This document shows, piece after piece, positions 36,010 through 47,000 of a stretch of 53,219 bases of DNA. A model generated the notes under the pieces. The model did no database searches. It was not told where the DNA came from and saw only the letters and a list, made by a program, of their open reading frames with translations. This DNA is from Alphaproteobacteria bacterium (GTDB taxonomy: Bacteria; Pseudomonadota; Alphaproteobacteria; Micavibrionales; Micavibrionaceae), in NCBI GenBank assembly GCA_030750865.1, contig JASMHE010000005.1, positions 1 to 53,219 on the forward strand. The letters are read 5' to 3'. Position 1 is the first letter of the stretch. Every line of letters begins with the position of its first letter. The position numbers and the translations under genes are program-made.

Positions 36010-37488
36010 ATGAAACTAAAAGATAAAACCGACCAATGCCGGGACTATTACGCGAAATTGCAAGGCTACGCAACGCAGACATCCGTATGGAGTGATGAGA
36101 TTGCCGATCTGTGCAAAGCCTTCGACAGCGATTTCACACAGTGGGATCAGGATCTGGTTTATCTGCAACGGGCCGACCGTATCGCCAAGATATTCATCGC
36201 CGGACTGGAAAAGGACCAAACGTTTAAAGACGCGCTCACCGATATTACAGCGCCCCTTTGGACCGACTTCACAAACCCGCCCGTCAGTGAAGATTTACAA
36301 GACAGCGTGGCGCAGAAATTATACTTCCAAACGATAGAGCCGGACGCAAAAGGTCGCATTACCATTGCCGAAGGCGCGCGCTATATCGGTGTGCAATTAT
36401 TGGCATATGCCGAACGCGATGCTGTTCCCTTTTACGTGCAAATCATGGACAGTAATTTCACCACCCTGCTGATCAATCACACAGACGATGACAAAATCGC
36501 CGCCCTTGCCGATTACACGGCAGCGTCACTGGTTGGCGTTACAAAACGCATCGCCGCCAACAGCGGCACATCCGTACATAAAACCGTCAAAGCCGATAAA
36601 GAAAAACACAGGCTCTACCGCGAACATCTGGCGAAACGAGTATCGGGGACAGGCACACTCGATTTCTGCCTGACATCCATTCCATCCCGCAAAGATGCGG
36701 AGATTGACGGCATTGATTATGATGACTATATCAAGCTTTACTTCGAAATGTGCGATCAGCCGTGGGATCATATCGGACGAGCGCATGAAAAACTGATCGG
36801 TATCCTGAATGCCACAACGCAGCTACGCTTCCGTAATAATGACGGCACGGACCTGACAATGGAACTGATCGACTATGACGGCACGCATTTTACATTCTGC
36901 AACAGCCTTGTGGCCCGCAACGTGCCCGGATCGGAAGTCTTCAGCGCGCCGCGCCGTGACAGTGTCAACGGCACGATCGTCGCCAAAGGGCGCTTTGCCA
37001 AAGGCGGCGGCACGATTGAAAACCTGACGATGCACTTCAAGGATGGCAAGCTGACCGCTTTCACCGCCGATAAGGGCGCCGAATATTTTCAGGATTATAT
37101 CGACAGCACCGAACAAACGCGCTATGTCGGCGAAATCGGCATCGGCACAAACCCGCATTTAAAACGCCATGTTAAAAACACACTGCTGGTCGAGAAAATC
37201 GGCGGCAGCTTCCACGTTGCACTTGGCGGCTGTTACCAAATGACCGAATATTGCGGCGTGCCCGTGCATGTCGATAACGGCAATATTGATAACGCCCATC
37301 ACTGGGATATCACGACATTGCTCTATGGCAAGGACGGCACCATCGAAACCGACGGCGAAATCATCATGAAAGACGGCCGTTTTACCGATCCGGAGCTTGC
37401 CGTTCTGAACGAAGGCTGGGCGGCGGTGCCGGTTGCAGACCGCCCCGCATACTGGAAAGATTTTGAAGGCTACGCCCAAAACACATAA
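36010..37488 (+). CDS. M29-family metallo-aminopeptidase (thermophilic type)
   Basis: The 492-residue product resembles the M29 aminopeptidases. The diagnostic part is the C-terminal half: ARNVPGSEVFSAPRRDSVNG supplies the first Glu ligand, VGEIGIGTNPHL the second, FHVALGGCY a His, and VHVD...HHWDITTLL the last His/Asp pair. These hold two metal ions. The N-terminal half includes GRITIAEGARYIGVQLLAYA. The enzymes remove N-terminal residues from peptides in the cytoplasm. It stands next to the divergent uvrB and 31 bp before the nitroreductase, so it is probably in the same transcript as the latter. The N-terminal half is less typical, and some ligand assignments are by eye. Confidence 0.78.
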   Translation: MKLKDKTDQCRDYYAKLQGYATQTSVWSDEIADLCKAFDSDFTQWDQDLVYLQRADRIAKIFIAGLEKDQTFKDALTDITAPLWTDFTNPPVSEDLQDSVAQKLYFQTIEPDAKGRITIAEGARYIGVQLLAYAERDAVPFYVQIMDSNFTTLLINHTDDDKIAALADYTAASLVGVTKRIAANSGTSVHKTVKADKEKHRLYREHLAKRVSGTGTLDFCLTSIPSRKDAEIDGIDYDDYIKLYFEMCDQPWDHIGRAHEKLIGILNATTQLRFRNNDGTDLTMELIDYDGTHFTFCNSLVARNVPGSEVFSAPRRDSVNGTIVAKGRFAKGGGTIENLTMHFKDGKLTAFTADKGAEYFQDYIDSTEQTRYVGEIGIGTNPHLKRHVKNTLLVEKIGGSFHVALGGCYQMTEYCGVPVHVDNGNIDNAHHWDITTLLYGKDGTIETDGEIIMKDGRFTDPELAVLNEGWAAVPVADRPAYWKDFEGYAQNT

Positions 37489-37519
37489 CCCCTCCACCGA
37501 ACAAAATGGAGCGCGACAC

Positions 37520-38170
37520 ATGATCGACTTTCTTTTAAACAGACGCAGCACACCATTGAAACTTATGTCGTCCGAAAACGGGCCATCCCGTGACGAGATC
37601 AATACAATCCTGACCGCCGCCGCACGCGTGCCAGATCACAACAAGGTTTTTCCGTGGCATTTCACCGTCCTTCAAGGTGAACAGCGCCGCGAGGCGGGCC
37701 ACATGATCGGCGATATCTACGCCACGAAATTCCCCGACGCACCGACGGAGAAATTATCACAAGTCCGCGACACGTTCATGCGCGCCCACACGGTCATCAT
37801 CGTGACATCACGCATCCGCGAGGCCGGCGCGCCCATTTGGGAACAAGCCCTCTCCGCAGGCGCGGCCAGCTATAATCTATGCCTTGCGGCAAACGCAATA
37901 GGATATGGTACAAACTGGCTCACGGAATGGTATTGCTTTGATGATACAGTGAAAAAGGCCTTTGGCCTTGATGAACGAGATCATTTTGCAGGCTTCATTT
38001 ATATCGGCGCACAAACCGAAAAACCCGAAGATCGTGACCGCCCCGACCTGAACGCCATCACAACATTCTGGGAAAAAGACAAGCCATTAAACAAGGGTGA
38101 TGATTATGGCCGCAAAGGCCGCGGATACCCTGAAGACGGTTTTGATTTCAGCAAAATAAAAAGAGGCTGA
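37520..38170 (+). CDS. YdjA-like nitroreductase
   Basis: The 216-residue product fits the FMN-dependent nitroreductase family, YdjA type. The FMN site is FLLNRRSTPLKLMSS with VPDHNKVFPWHFTVLQ, followed by WEQALSAGAASYNLCLAANA and GYGTNWLTE, and GFIYIGAQTEKPEDRDRPDL at the end. Physiological substrates of the family are poorly known. The start at 37520 is chosen from GGAGCG about 6 bases upstream and from family length; an ATG 87 bases earlier would overlap the preceding gene. It follows the M29 gene by 31 bp. Confidence 0.9.
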   Translation: MIDFLLNRRSTPLKLMSSENGPSRDEINTILTAAARVPDHNKVFPWHFTVLQGEQRREAGHMIGDIYATKFPDAPTEKLSQVRDTFMRAHTVIIVTSRIREAGAPIWEQALSAGAASYNLCLAANAIGYGTNWLTEWYCFDDTVKKAFGLDERDHFAGFIYIGAQTEKPEDRDRPDLNAITTFWEKDKPLNKGDDYGRKGRGYPEDGFDFSKIKRG

Positions 38171-38190
38171 AACCAGCCCCTTCTTTTCGT
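38160..38190 (+). terminator. Possible terminator after the nitroreductase gene
   Basis: The short stem GGCTG-AAAC-CAGCC overlaps the stop codon and is followed by a pyrimidine-rich CCTTCTTTTC. It is weak and the U tract is interrupted. Confidence 0.4.
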
Positions 38191-38213
38191 CTCTTTTCTA
38201 CGCTTTCGTCGCG

Positions 38214-39725
38214 TTAATCCTGCTTTGGCTTCAACGTCGGGAAGCAAATCACATCACGGATATTGGATGCATCTGTCAGCAGCATGACAAAACGGTCAAT
38301 GCCAAGTCCCCAGCCTCCTGTCGGCGGCAAGCCGAACTCAAGTGCGGTGACAAAATCTTCATCCAGCATTTGCGCTTCTTCATCGCCAGCTTCGCGGGCA
38401 TCAACCTGCCCCTGAAAACGCTCACGCTGCACGGCCGGATCGTTCAGCTCCGTAAAGGCATTGGCAATTTCCCAGCCATTGATAAAGCTTTCGAACCGTT
38501 CAACCAGACGTTCATTTTCGCGGTGACCTTTTGCAAGTGGCGATACCTCAAGCGGTACATCCATGACATGCGTTGGCTGAATCAGCGTATCTTCGACGCG
38601 TTCGTCAAAAACTTCCTGCAAAATTTTACCCCATGTCGCGGCTTTCGGATCAATCGATACGCCAATGGATTTTGCCGCATCCTGCGCTTCTTCGTCCGTT
38701 TTCATTGCCAGAAAATCAAGGCCTGTTTTTTCTTTCACCAATTCACACATTGTTTTCCGCGGCCATGCCGGTCCGAAATCAATGTCATGATCGCCGACTT
38801 TCACAACTGTCGAGCCATGAATTTTCTGCACGATCGTGCGGCACATATCTTCGATCAGGTCCATCAGATCATTATAATCATAATAAGCATGATAGCCTTC
38901 AATCGATGTGAACTCGGGATTGTGTTTTATCGACAACCCTTCGTTACGGAAACAGCGGCCAATCTCGTAAACAGCGTCAGCGAAGCCACCAACGATCAAG
39001 CGCTTCAAGTAAAGTTCCGGTGCAACGCGCAGATAAAACTTTGCATCCAGTGCATTGTGGTGCGTTTCAAAAGGCTTAGCAGACGCGCCGCCCATAATCG
39101 GGTGAAGCATTGGTGTTTCAACTTCCATCGCACCAAGACCATCCATGTAATCACGAATGGCTTTCACCACTTTGGAACGTGTCCGCAGACGTTCGCGCGA
39201 TTCTTCATTCACGATCAAATCAACATAACGTTGACGATAGCGCTGCTCGATATCTTTCAGGCCGTGATGTTTTTCCGGCAGGATTTCAAGCGACTTTGTC
39301 AGCATCGTAATTTCGGATGTCCGCACAGAAAGTTCCCCGCGCGGCGTACGGCGGATCGTGCCATGCGCGCCGATCACATCACCGATATCCAGCAATTTCA
39401 GCATTTCGCGTTTTTCTTCATCCATGCTGTCTTTGTGACAGAACAGCTGGATTTTACCGCTGGCATCCTGCAAATCGATAAACATACCGTTATTACGCAT
39501 CGACATGATACGTCCGGCAACAGCGACATAATCTTCGGTTTCCGTACCGTCTGGCAAGTCGGCGTATTTTTCCTGTATCGGGCCGGCCATATGCGTACGC
39601 TCGAACTTATGCGGATAAGGCGTGATGCCCTTTTCCTTCAACATCGCGAGTTTTTCTTCTTTTGCCTCGCGAGGACTCAAAGCCTGATTTTCTTCCGCAA
39701 CGTTGTTCTTTGTCATTTTTACCAC
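38214..39725 (-). CDS. lysS: Lysyl-tRNA synthetase, class II
   Basis: The 503-residue enzyme charges tRNA-Lys. The N-terminal OB-fold anticodon-binding domain is at about residues 55-170 (VAGRIMSMRNNGMFIDLQDA). The class II core has motif 1 around MEVETPMLHPIMGGASAKPF, motif 2 in YEIGRCFRNEGLSIKHNPEF, and motif 3 in PPTGGWGLGIDRFVMLLTD. Length matches bacterial LysS. The start could be the first ATG or the Met three codons later (MTKNN). Its tRNA-Lys is also in the window, 6.4 kb away. Confidence 0.97.
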   Translation of the reverse strand: MVKMTKNNVAEENQALSPREAKEEKLAMLKEKGITPYPHKFERTHMAGPIQEKYADLPDGTETEDYVAVAGRIMSMRNNGMFIDLQDASGKIQLFCHKDSMDEEKREMLKLLDIGDVIGAHGTIRRTPRGELSVRTSEITMLTKSLEILPEKHHGLKDIEQRYRQRYVDLIVNEESRERLRTRSKVVKAIRDYMDGLGAMEVETPMLHPIMGGASAKPFETHHNALDAKFYLRVAPELYLKRLIVGGFADAVYEIGRCFRNEGLSIKHNPEFTSIEGYHAYYDYNDLMDLIEDMCRTIVQKIHGSTVVKVGDHDIDFGPAWPRKTMCELVKEKTGLDFLAMKTDEEAQDAAKSIGVSIDPKAATWGKILQEVFDERVEDTLIQPTHVMDVPLEVSPLAKGHRENERLVERFESFINGWEIANAFTELNDPAVQRERFQGQVDAREAGDEEAQMLDEDFVTALEFGLPPTGGWGLGIDRFVMLLTDASNIRDVICFPTLKPKQD

Positions 39726-39799
39726 CTTAACGCATTCAAAACTCGATAAAACTTAGGGAGATAGCTTTAGCAAAGCCCGCAGGAAAGAACAATAAATAT

Positions 39800-40138
39800 T
39801 TATCGTGCGCAGGCAATACACGTCAAAATAGCCGGATCAAGCGCCAGCCGCTTTGCCGCAATCTCTTCGTCGCATTTCACGCAATAACCGTAATCATCAC
39901 TTTCAATGCGTTTCAGCGCAGATGTAATGCGCTGCATTTCCGTTGCACGGCGGCGTTCGGCTTCTTTGGCCATTTCCTGCTGCATCAATGCATCCTGACG
40001 GGACACGCGCCCCTGACGCGTCTGGTCAAGCTCAACCGCATCGCGGGATTCAGCGGACCTTTCCCGTAACGCCTCCAACTCACGCAGGCGCATTTCCAGC
40101 TCAGCCTTCAGGGCCGTTATATCAACATCATCACGCAT
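39800..40138 (-). CDS. DksA/TraR family zinc-finger protein
   Basis: The 112-residue product has a coiled-coil N-terminal part (ALKAELEMRLRELEALRERS) and a C-terminal DksA/TraR C4 zinc finger (YCVKCDEEI...LTCIACAR). This is the short form of the family, which binds the RNA polymerase secondary channel and may modulate promoter response. It lacks the long first domain of true DksA. It lies 74 bp upstream of lysS on the same strand, and is divergent from the large helicase, whose most upstream possible start would almost touch this gene's start. Confidence 0.9.
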   Translation of the reverse strand: MRDDVDITALKAELEMRLRELEALRERSAESRDAVELDQTRQGRVSRQDALMQQEMAKEAERRRATEMQRITSALKRIESDDYGYCVKCDEEIAAKRLALDPAILTCIACAR

Positions 40139-40235
40139 TGTGATCGTCTCTCACCTTCAAAATAAACTGTATATAGAGCCGGAAAACTCCGTCCACAGCC
40201 AAGACAACGTAAAGAATTCTATGCTAGAAAGAGAT

Positions 40236-43118
40236 ATGCATCAAGAACCCTCCGCAGAGCAAACAGACCAACAGGCACGGCCGCGCATTACCGTGCCGTC
40301 GATCCCTGTTTTGTCGGTGAACACCAAAGAAGCCGTGCTGATGTCACCGGATGGCGAGTTGCGGAATCTGCCGCACGATCAGGCCAAAATGGAACTGCAT
40401 AAAAAGCCCGTGCTGGTCTGTCATGCGCCGTACACACGCGCAAAGCTGGGCGCAAGCGATTTGTATGCCTATGATATCCTTGAGCTTTATGCGTTTATCT
40501 ATCCGGCACAATTCTGTGTCCCAACCCCGTTCGGTCTTGCAAAGGCGCTGGGCCTGTCCGTGCCGTCAACATTGGAAGATTATCCGTTTACACTGATCGA
40601 AGCGACACAAGCATTGTTGGAAGATTTTTCAAATCTCGCATTGGGCAAAGACGACAAAGACCCGCTTGATATTGCCGAAGTCATGGCACAGCAAGGCAAA
40701 GGCTGGCCGTGGACACCGTTTTTATTTGCCGCGCGCGGGCAGGACTATGACCCGCAGCGCCCTGTGATCTCGAAAAACGCCCTGAATATCTGGCGCGATC
40801 TGCCGGAATGGTCCGAGGAAGCACCGCCCCCGCCGCCATCCCATCATCCCGTCACCGAAGACGAGGCCACACAGCGCCTGACCGAATTGTTACGCATTGA
40901 ACGCGGCCATACGGCAGAAAACCGCCCCGAGCAAATCCGTTATACCGCACAAATGGCACAAGCCTTTGCGCCGCTCTCCAAAGCGCCCGAAGAAACAACT
41001 GCACAAGGCGAAGAAAGATGCCCTCCGCATCTTGTGCTGGGCGAAGCCGGTACGGGGGTTGGCAAAACACTCGGCTATCTGGCCCCTGCCAGCGTATGGA
41101 GCGAAAAGAATGACGGATCGGTCTGGATTTCAACCTATACCAAAAACCTACAAAGCCAGATTGACGATGAATTATCACGCCTGTACCCGCATCCAGATGT
41201 CAAAGATGCCAAAGTCGCGGTCCGTAAGGGGCGGGAAAATTATCTCTGCCTGCTGAATTTCGAAGATACAGCAACAGGCGCGGGCCTTGCAAAACATCCC
41301 AATCAAGCCATTGCCGCCGGATTGATGGCGCGGTGGCTCGGCGCAACAAAAGACGGCGATTTAACCGGCAAGGATTTCCCCGGCTGGCTTCCCGGCTTGC
41401 TCGGATACAAACATACACGTGGCTTATCCGACCGTCGCGGCGAATGTATTTATGCCGCATGCGATCATTATCACCGCTGCTTTGTCGAAAAAGCCGTTCG
41501 CAAATCAAAACATGCTGATATGGTCGTCGCAAACCATGCCCTTGTCATGATTCAAACCGCACTGGCCACACCGCTTGAAAATCTGCCGCAACGCTATGTC
41601 TTTGACGAAGGACACCATATTTTTGACGCCGCAGACAGCGCCTTTTCCGGGCATTTGACCGCGCGTGAGGCCCACGATCTGCGCCGCTGGATCAAGGGCG
41701 CCGAAGGCGGCAAACAAACCCGCGCACGCGGCCTGAAAAAACGTGTTGAAGATTTGATTGCCGAGGACCATGACTTGCTGATGGCGCTGGAAGATATTAT
41801 TCACGCCGCATCGGCCCTGCCGAATTACGGATGGTCACGGCGTCTGCGCGATAAAGAACCGCAAGGCGCAACCGAAAAATTCCTGCGCGCCGTCTATCAA
41901 CAAGTCTATGACCGTGCCGCCGGACGCGATGGCCCCTATTCACTTGAAACGGAAACACGGCCACTGGCCGATGGCGTTCTGGATGTAGCGATGGCATTAA
42001 AAGACAAGCTGACGCAAATTCAAACACCGATGCGCAAACTCTCTGCCGCTCTAAAGAAAAAACTTAACGATCAGGCCGATACCCTTGATCCGGATACAAA
42101 AAAGCGGATTGAATCTGTATCCGCAAGCATCGACAGACGCTGCGAACATTATCTGGCCGCCTGGATTTCGATGCTCGATAGTTTAAAATCCGAACACCCT
42201 GCCGAAGACTTTGTCGATTGGATGGAGGTCGAACGGATCGACGGACACTCCGTGGATATCGGCCTGTATCGCCACTGGATTGATCCGTTAAAACCGTTTT
42301 CAGAATCATTAAAGTCACATGCACACGGTATTGCCGTCACATCCGCCACATTAAAAGACCGCACAGAAGACGAAACACAGAACTGGCGCGCGGCACAAGA
42401 AACGACAGGCGCGGCTTATTTCACAGACAGTCCCGTCTGCTTCAGCGAAGAATCGCCATATGATTACGCCGCCCAAAGCCGCGTTTTCATTATTACGGAC
42501 TTACAAAAACACAACATGCCGCAGATGGCCCGCGCCTGCGAACAACTGTTCACCGCCGCGCAAGGTGGCGGATTAGGGCTCTTCACCGCGATACAGCGCC
42601 TGCGCGAGGTACACCAACGGATCGCGCAGCCCCTCGAATCAGCCGGATACCCCCTTTACGCCCAGCATGCCGATGAAATTGACACAGGCACATTGGTCGA
42701 TATGTTCCGCGAAGACCAGCACGCCTGCCTTCTGGGTACAGACGCCGTACGTGACGGCGTTGATGTTCCCGGCGATGCGCTTCGGCTACTCATTTACGAC
42801 CGTGTGCCGTGGCCGCGCCCCACCTTGTTACACAAAGCGCGGCGCAAAGCTTTTGGCGGACGGCGTTATGACGAACGCATTACGCGCCTGAAAATCCGGC
42901 AAGCCTTCGGCCGCTTAATCCGCCGCGCCGATGATTACGGTGTCTTTATTATGCTGGATTCAATGCTGCCGACACGCTTGCTCGGCGCATTCCCGGACGG
43001 CGTTCCCGTTGAACGTATCGGTCTTGCCGAAGCCATCGTTAAAACACAGGCCTTTCTTGCTGAAAAAGCAGAAAGCAAGATTATTATGCCGCAAGACGAT
43101 GAATGGAGCGCATCATGA
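40236..43118 (+). CDS. Fe-S-type ATP-dependent DNA helicase (DinG/XPD-like)
   Basis: The product is about 960 residues. I prefer ATG 40236 (AAAGAG just upstream); ATGs at 40221 and 40140 are also open, but the last leaves only one base to the divergent gene. About 265 residues precede the Walker A GEAGTGVGKTLGYLAPASVW. Four Cys between motifs Ia and II (one in NYLCLLNF, three in ECIYAACDHYHRC) match the 4Fe-4S ligands of XPD/DinG. The Walker B is VFDEGHHIF. The C-terminal motor has LLGTDAVRDGVDVPGDALRL and LKIRQAFGRLIRRADDYGVF. It probably unwinds DNA 5'-3' in repair. The N-terminal region is unassigned. Its stop overlaps the next gene by ATGA. Confidence 0.88.
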   Translation: MHQEPSAEQTDQQARPRITVPSIPVLSVNTKEAVLMSPDGELRNLPHDQAKMELHKKPVLVCHAPYTRAKLGASDLYAYDILELYAFIYPAQFCVPTPFGLAKALGLSVPSTLEDYPFTLIEATQALLEDFSNLALGKDDKDPLDIAEVMAQQGKGWPWTPFLFAARGQDYDPQRPVISKNALNIWRDLPEWSEEAPPPPPSHHPVTEDEATQRLTELLRIERGHTAENRPEQIRYTAQMAQAFAPLSKAPEETTAQGEERCPPHLVLGEAGTGVGKTLGYLAPASVWSEKNDGSVWISTYTKNLQSQIDDELSRLYPHPDVKDAKVAVRKGRENYLCLLNFEDTATGAGLAKHPNQAIAAGLMARWLGATKDGDLTGKDFPGWLPGLLGYKHTRGLSDRRGECIYAACDHYHRCFVEKAVRKSKHADMVVANHALVMIQTALATPLENLPQRYVFDEGHHIFDAADSAFSGHLTAREAHDLRRWIKGAEGGKQTRARGLKKRVEDLIAEDHDLLMALEDIIHAASALPNYGWSRRLRDKEPQGATEKFLRAVYQQVYDRAAGRDGPYSLETETRPLADGVLDVAMALKDKLTQIQTPMRKLSAALKKKLNDQADTLDPDTKKRIESVSASIDRRCEHYLAAWISMLDSLKSEHPAEDFVDWMEVERIDGHSVDIGLYRHWIDPLKPFSESLKSHAHGIAVTSATLKDRTEDETQNWRAAQETTGAAYFTDSPVCFSEESPYDYAAQSRVFIITDLQKHNMPQMARACEQLFTAAQGGGLGLFTAIQRLREVHQRIAQPLESAGYPLYAQHADEIDTGTLVDMFREDQHACLLGTDAVRDGVDVPGDALRLLIYDRVPWPRPTLLHKARRKAFGGRRYDERITRLKIRQAFGRLIRRADDYGVFIMLDSMLPTRLLGAFPDGVPVERIGLAEAIVKTQAFLAEKAESKIIMPQDDEWSAS

Positions 43119-43999
43119 GTGCCATCATCATGACTGCCAGATTGCCTGCCTTTTATGCACTATGCCTTTGCGTACTCCTTGTCTGCGCCTGCGCATCCCA
43201 TGACCCCGGCGTGCCATCCACACAGCAACGCCATGAGCTGGCACAAACAATCGCCGCGCGCAGCAATATGCAAGCCGAAAACATACAAACAACACCGTTT
43301 ACTTTGCGCGGCTATTATCGCTTATCCGATCCCGAAACAACCACAACGGCGCTTTATATTGAAGGCGACGGTCTTGCGTGGCTCTCCCGCAGCCGCCCAT
43401 CGCTTGACCCAACACCGACAGATCCGGTCGCATTGCGCCTTGCCGGCATCGACAGGCGCAGCAATGTTTATTATCTGGCGCGGCCCTGCCAATACGAAAC
43501 ATGGACACGCAAAAAAGCCTGCCCCATCAAATACTGGACATCAAACCGTTTCGATCAAACCGTCCTGCAGAGCTATCATCAGGCACTGGACAAAATCAAA
43601 GCCGCCCACGGCATCAAAACATTTGATATTGTCGGCTTTTCCGGCGGCGCGGCCATTGCGGCCATTCTTGCGGCACAGCGGTATGATATAACGTCACTCC
43701 GCACCGTTGCGGGCAATCTGGATCATGCCGCCCTGAATGAATATCACGGCGTCAGCGCCATGCCGCAATCCATCACCCCGATCACCTATGCACAAAAGCT
43801 AACCACCATGCCGCAAATTCACTATTCCGGCGGGCAAGATCACATCGTCCCGTCATGGCTTGCCGATCATTTTATTGATGCACTGGATAACGCCGCTTGC
43901 GCACAACACATCACGGTCGATTATGCCTCCCACGAAGATGGCTGGACGATGGCATGGAAAGATTACGCGCAAAACACAGCACATTGCAGCGACAAGTAA
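43115..43999 (+). CDS. Putative lipoprotein alpha/beta hydrolase
   Basis: The 294-residue product starts at the ATG that overlaps the helicase stop (ATGA), so the two are co-translated. The N-terminus is a hydrophobic signal peptide ending in a lipobox-like LLVCACASHD, so it is probably lipid-anchored in the envelope. The nucleophile elbow GFSGGAAIAAILAA is typical of alpha/beta hydrolases, and a late Asp and His (GGQDHIVPSWLADHF, then DYASHEDGW) can complete the triad. The substrate is unknown. Coupling with a cytoplasmic helicase is functionally odd and may be only positional. Confidence 0.78.
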   Translation: MSAIIMTARLPAFYALCLCVLLVCACASHDPGVPSTQQRHELAQTIAARSNMQAENIQTTPFTLRGYYRLSDPETTTTALYIEGDGLAWLSRSRPSLDPTPTDPVALRLAGIDRRSNVYYLARPCQYETWTRKKACPIKYWTSNRFDQTVLQSYHQALDKIKAAHGIKTFDIVGFSGGAAIAAILAAQRYDITSLRTVAGNLDHAALNEYHGVSAMPQSITPITYAQKLTTMPQIHYSGGQDHIVPSWLADHFIDALDNAACAQHITVDYASHEDGWTMAWKDYAQNTAHCSDK

Positions 44000-44037
44000 C
44001 CTCATCGCTTTACATCATCATGCAAAAAAGGATTAGA

Positions 44038-47000
44038 TTAGAAGCGGTATGCCGCCTTCATATAACCGGATTGCGACACATAATCTGCGCGCAAATCAAG
44101 CTCGTAATCCGCGCTAAGCTGCCACGGTCCGCGTGAAAGATAATGCATGCCCGCACCAAAGGTGAAACGGCTTTCCGCAGGATCGAACCCTTCAAGCACA
44201 AACGAGCTGCCGCCACCGACAAAGGCCGTTGTTGATTGCACTTCTTCATCAATCAGATCATAACGGTATGCTGCACGCACAGACGGTGTAAACATGCCGT
44301 TATTATTATAGAAGTTACTGCTAAGCTCCGCCCCGATACCCAATTCAAGAACAGAAAGCGGATCGGTTTCAACAATAAGGTTCGCTCCGCCCAGCCCTTT
44401 TTCAGTATAATCTGTCGGCTCGACCATCATATAATTCATGGACACAACAGGCGTCAGGTGAACATCATTATCCCAGCTGAACAGACGCCCCACTTCGGAA
44501 TAAATCTGATATTGGTTACTGGTATAATCCGACAGTGCTTCTTCCACCGTCGTGCCGCCAACATTGATGCGGGTCTGGTCAACATCATTCATACCGCCGG
44601 ACACCTGCGCATTGACGAACATATCATTATCAAACATATATTCGCCATATGCCGTAAACAGATAGGAATCGATGTTGTTTTCCGTACGGTTGATCGTATC
44701 AGAATCCACATTCGTATCCGCGTAACTGAATGCCAGCCCCAGCGTCAGGTTTTCTGCCGCATTTTTGGTATCAGCGCCTGCCATAAAACCAAATGTCTTG
44801 AAACTGAATCCCGGGATATTCTGCCGTTCGTTCTGATCACCACCAGCACCGTAAACCTGCGCCCACAAGCGCGGCCCGTCTTCATCATAGCGGCGGCGAT
44901 ATTCACGATCATAGGCCGCCACTTTTTGACGTACTTTTTGTTTTCTTTCGTTCACAGGCTTACTGCTATCCACTTCATAGACCCGATCCAATTCGCGCTG
45001 AATCGCATCGAAATCAAAGCCCGTACCAGAGGATGCCTTTTTCTTTTTGGACGCAGAACCGGAGGCATAATATTGATCTTCAAACGCATTACCAAAGGCC
45101 AGACCGGACCGTTTTTTCGCACGCAAAGATGCTAGCTGGTTACGCACCGTATGATTTGCCTGACGCGCCGCTTCCATCGTGCCGATCAGCGCCCCGCCAT
45201 CCATAGTCGGGCCGGACGATTCAATAATTTCAGCAACACGCGCCGTTGATTCCGCAGACAGCAAACGCCCGCGCAATGTATCAAGATCGTCATCCGTTCC
45301 AGCCGGAATAGAAAGCAACTCATCCGCCAGCGGGCTGAGATAACCGCGATCTTCACCCGCGACCATATCGCCGATATCCGCCACAACCGCCGTTGCCTGC
45401 AATGTATCTGCGTCAGGTGATGTATTAATGAAATCCAGCAACACAGAAATGTCTGTAAAGGTCGTCGTCTGGAAATCTGTTGCGCCGCCTGTGGATGTGA
45501 TCAAATCAAATGTATCACCTGCCTCGACCACATTGTCTGTTGTGACACGCATTTGCACCGTATTATCGGTGACAACAGCATCGCCCGTCGCCACAACGTT
45601 ACCGAAATCGGTTGTGTCGGTCAGTTCAAAGGTCAGGGTTGAGCCTGTATTGGCTGTAAAATCACCTGCGTTGAGCGTCGAATCCGCCGTCAAATAAAGC
45701 GATGAATTATTGGCAGCCATCGTCACATCCGCAGACCCGCTGACCAGATCGGTCAGGGTTAAAACACCTTGCGTGATATTAAACACATCCGTGCCGCCGC
45801 CACCAAAATCAATTTCATTGAGAGACAATGTATCGGTCGCAGCCCCCAGATTAATCGTCACCGTATCATCACCGCCGCCACCAGTATAATCCCCGGTGAA
45901 CCGGCCGCCGGTAATGGTCAATGTGTTTGTACCGCCCGCCAGATCAATGTCGCCGGAAATGTGACCGCTATTCAGGATCACGCTCTGGTCCTGCCCGACA
46001 TTCAATTCATTAATATTACTGTAAACACGGCCATCTCCGGCATCAACCGTCAGCGTCACACTGTTATCAATCAGGATATCAAGCCCCAGCGTTACGCCAT
46101 TGGCAAGTGTCGCATCACCGCCAACGAAGAAATTATCCGATCCGCCGCCACCGACAACCGCATTATAAAGAATGCCGCCATCCAGATTTAATGTATCATT
46201 ACCCGGACCAAGATTTAACGTGCCGCTACGATCTGTTGCACCGAAGACACCGCCGGAGATAGTCACCGTATCATCACCATCCCGCAGCAAAACATCACCT
46301 TCATAGGTACCGGCCGTCAATGTAATTGTTTGTTGCTGAGAACCACCGGCACCGCTGCCAACACCAATATCACCGATCACGGATTCCGTCGTGTTGATCG
46401 TGATGCCCGCACCATTGCCCTGCAGAACAATATCCGGTTCATCCAACACTTCCGTTGCGCCGCCCGTACCGATAAACAACGTATCGCTAGAGGCCACCAG
46501 TAACGTTTCAAATCCGGCAATATCACTGGTGATTGTCGTGTCATTACCGTCCACCGTCAGCGTATCGTCACCATCACCACCGATAATGCTGTCTGCAGAC
46601 ACCGTCGCACCATCCAGCGTAATCGCATCATCCCCTGCACCCAGATCAACAATCGTTCCGGCTGTACCAAGTGTGCCGCCATTTTCCACTTCGATCGTTT
46701 GCGTACCCGTCTGCCCTGCTTCGTTCGTGATATCAACCTGAATATCGCCTGAACCGCCAACACGCAACGTTGCGCCATCGCTGATTGTAATATCCGCATT
46801 TGTGTTGTCATACACAGCATCAATCACGAGAACGCCGCTTTGCACATCAACATCATCGACATTTGTAATCGCACCGGAAATCGTTGCCGTGTCATCCGCA
46901 TCCGTCAAATTCACCAAAATGCGATCGCCCGTACTGCCAGCACCAAGATCAACCGTTGATGAAATAGAAGACCCGCCCGTCCCAGTAAAAGACAGAAGCT

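Noticed and set aside
38370-39749. A 459-residue plus-strand open frame antisense to lysS
   Set aside because: It covers the clear lysS gene and has a Phe/His/Arg-rich composition without motifs. It is a shadow frame.
44236-45135. A 299-residue plus-strand open frame antisense to the autotransporter barrel
   Set aside because: It is rich in Ile, Arg and His, has no motifs, and lies opposite a clear beta-barrel domain.
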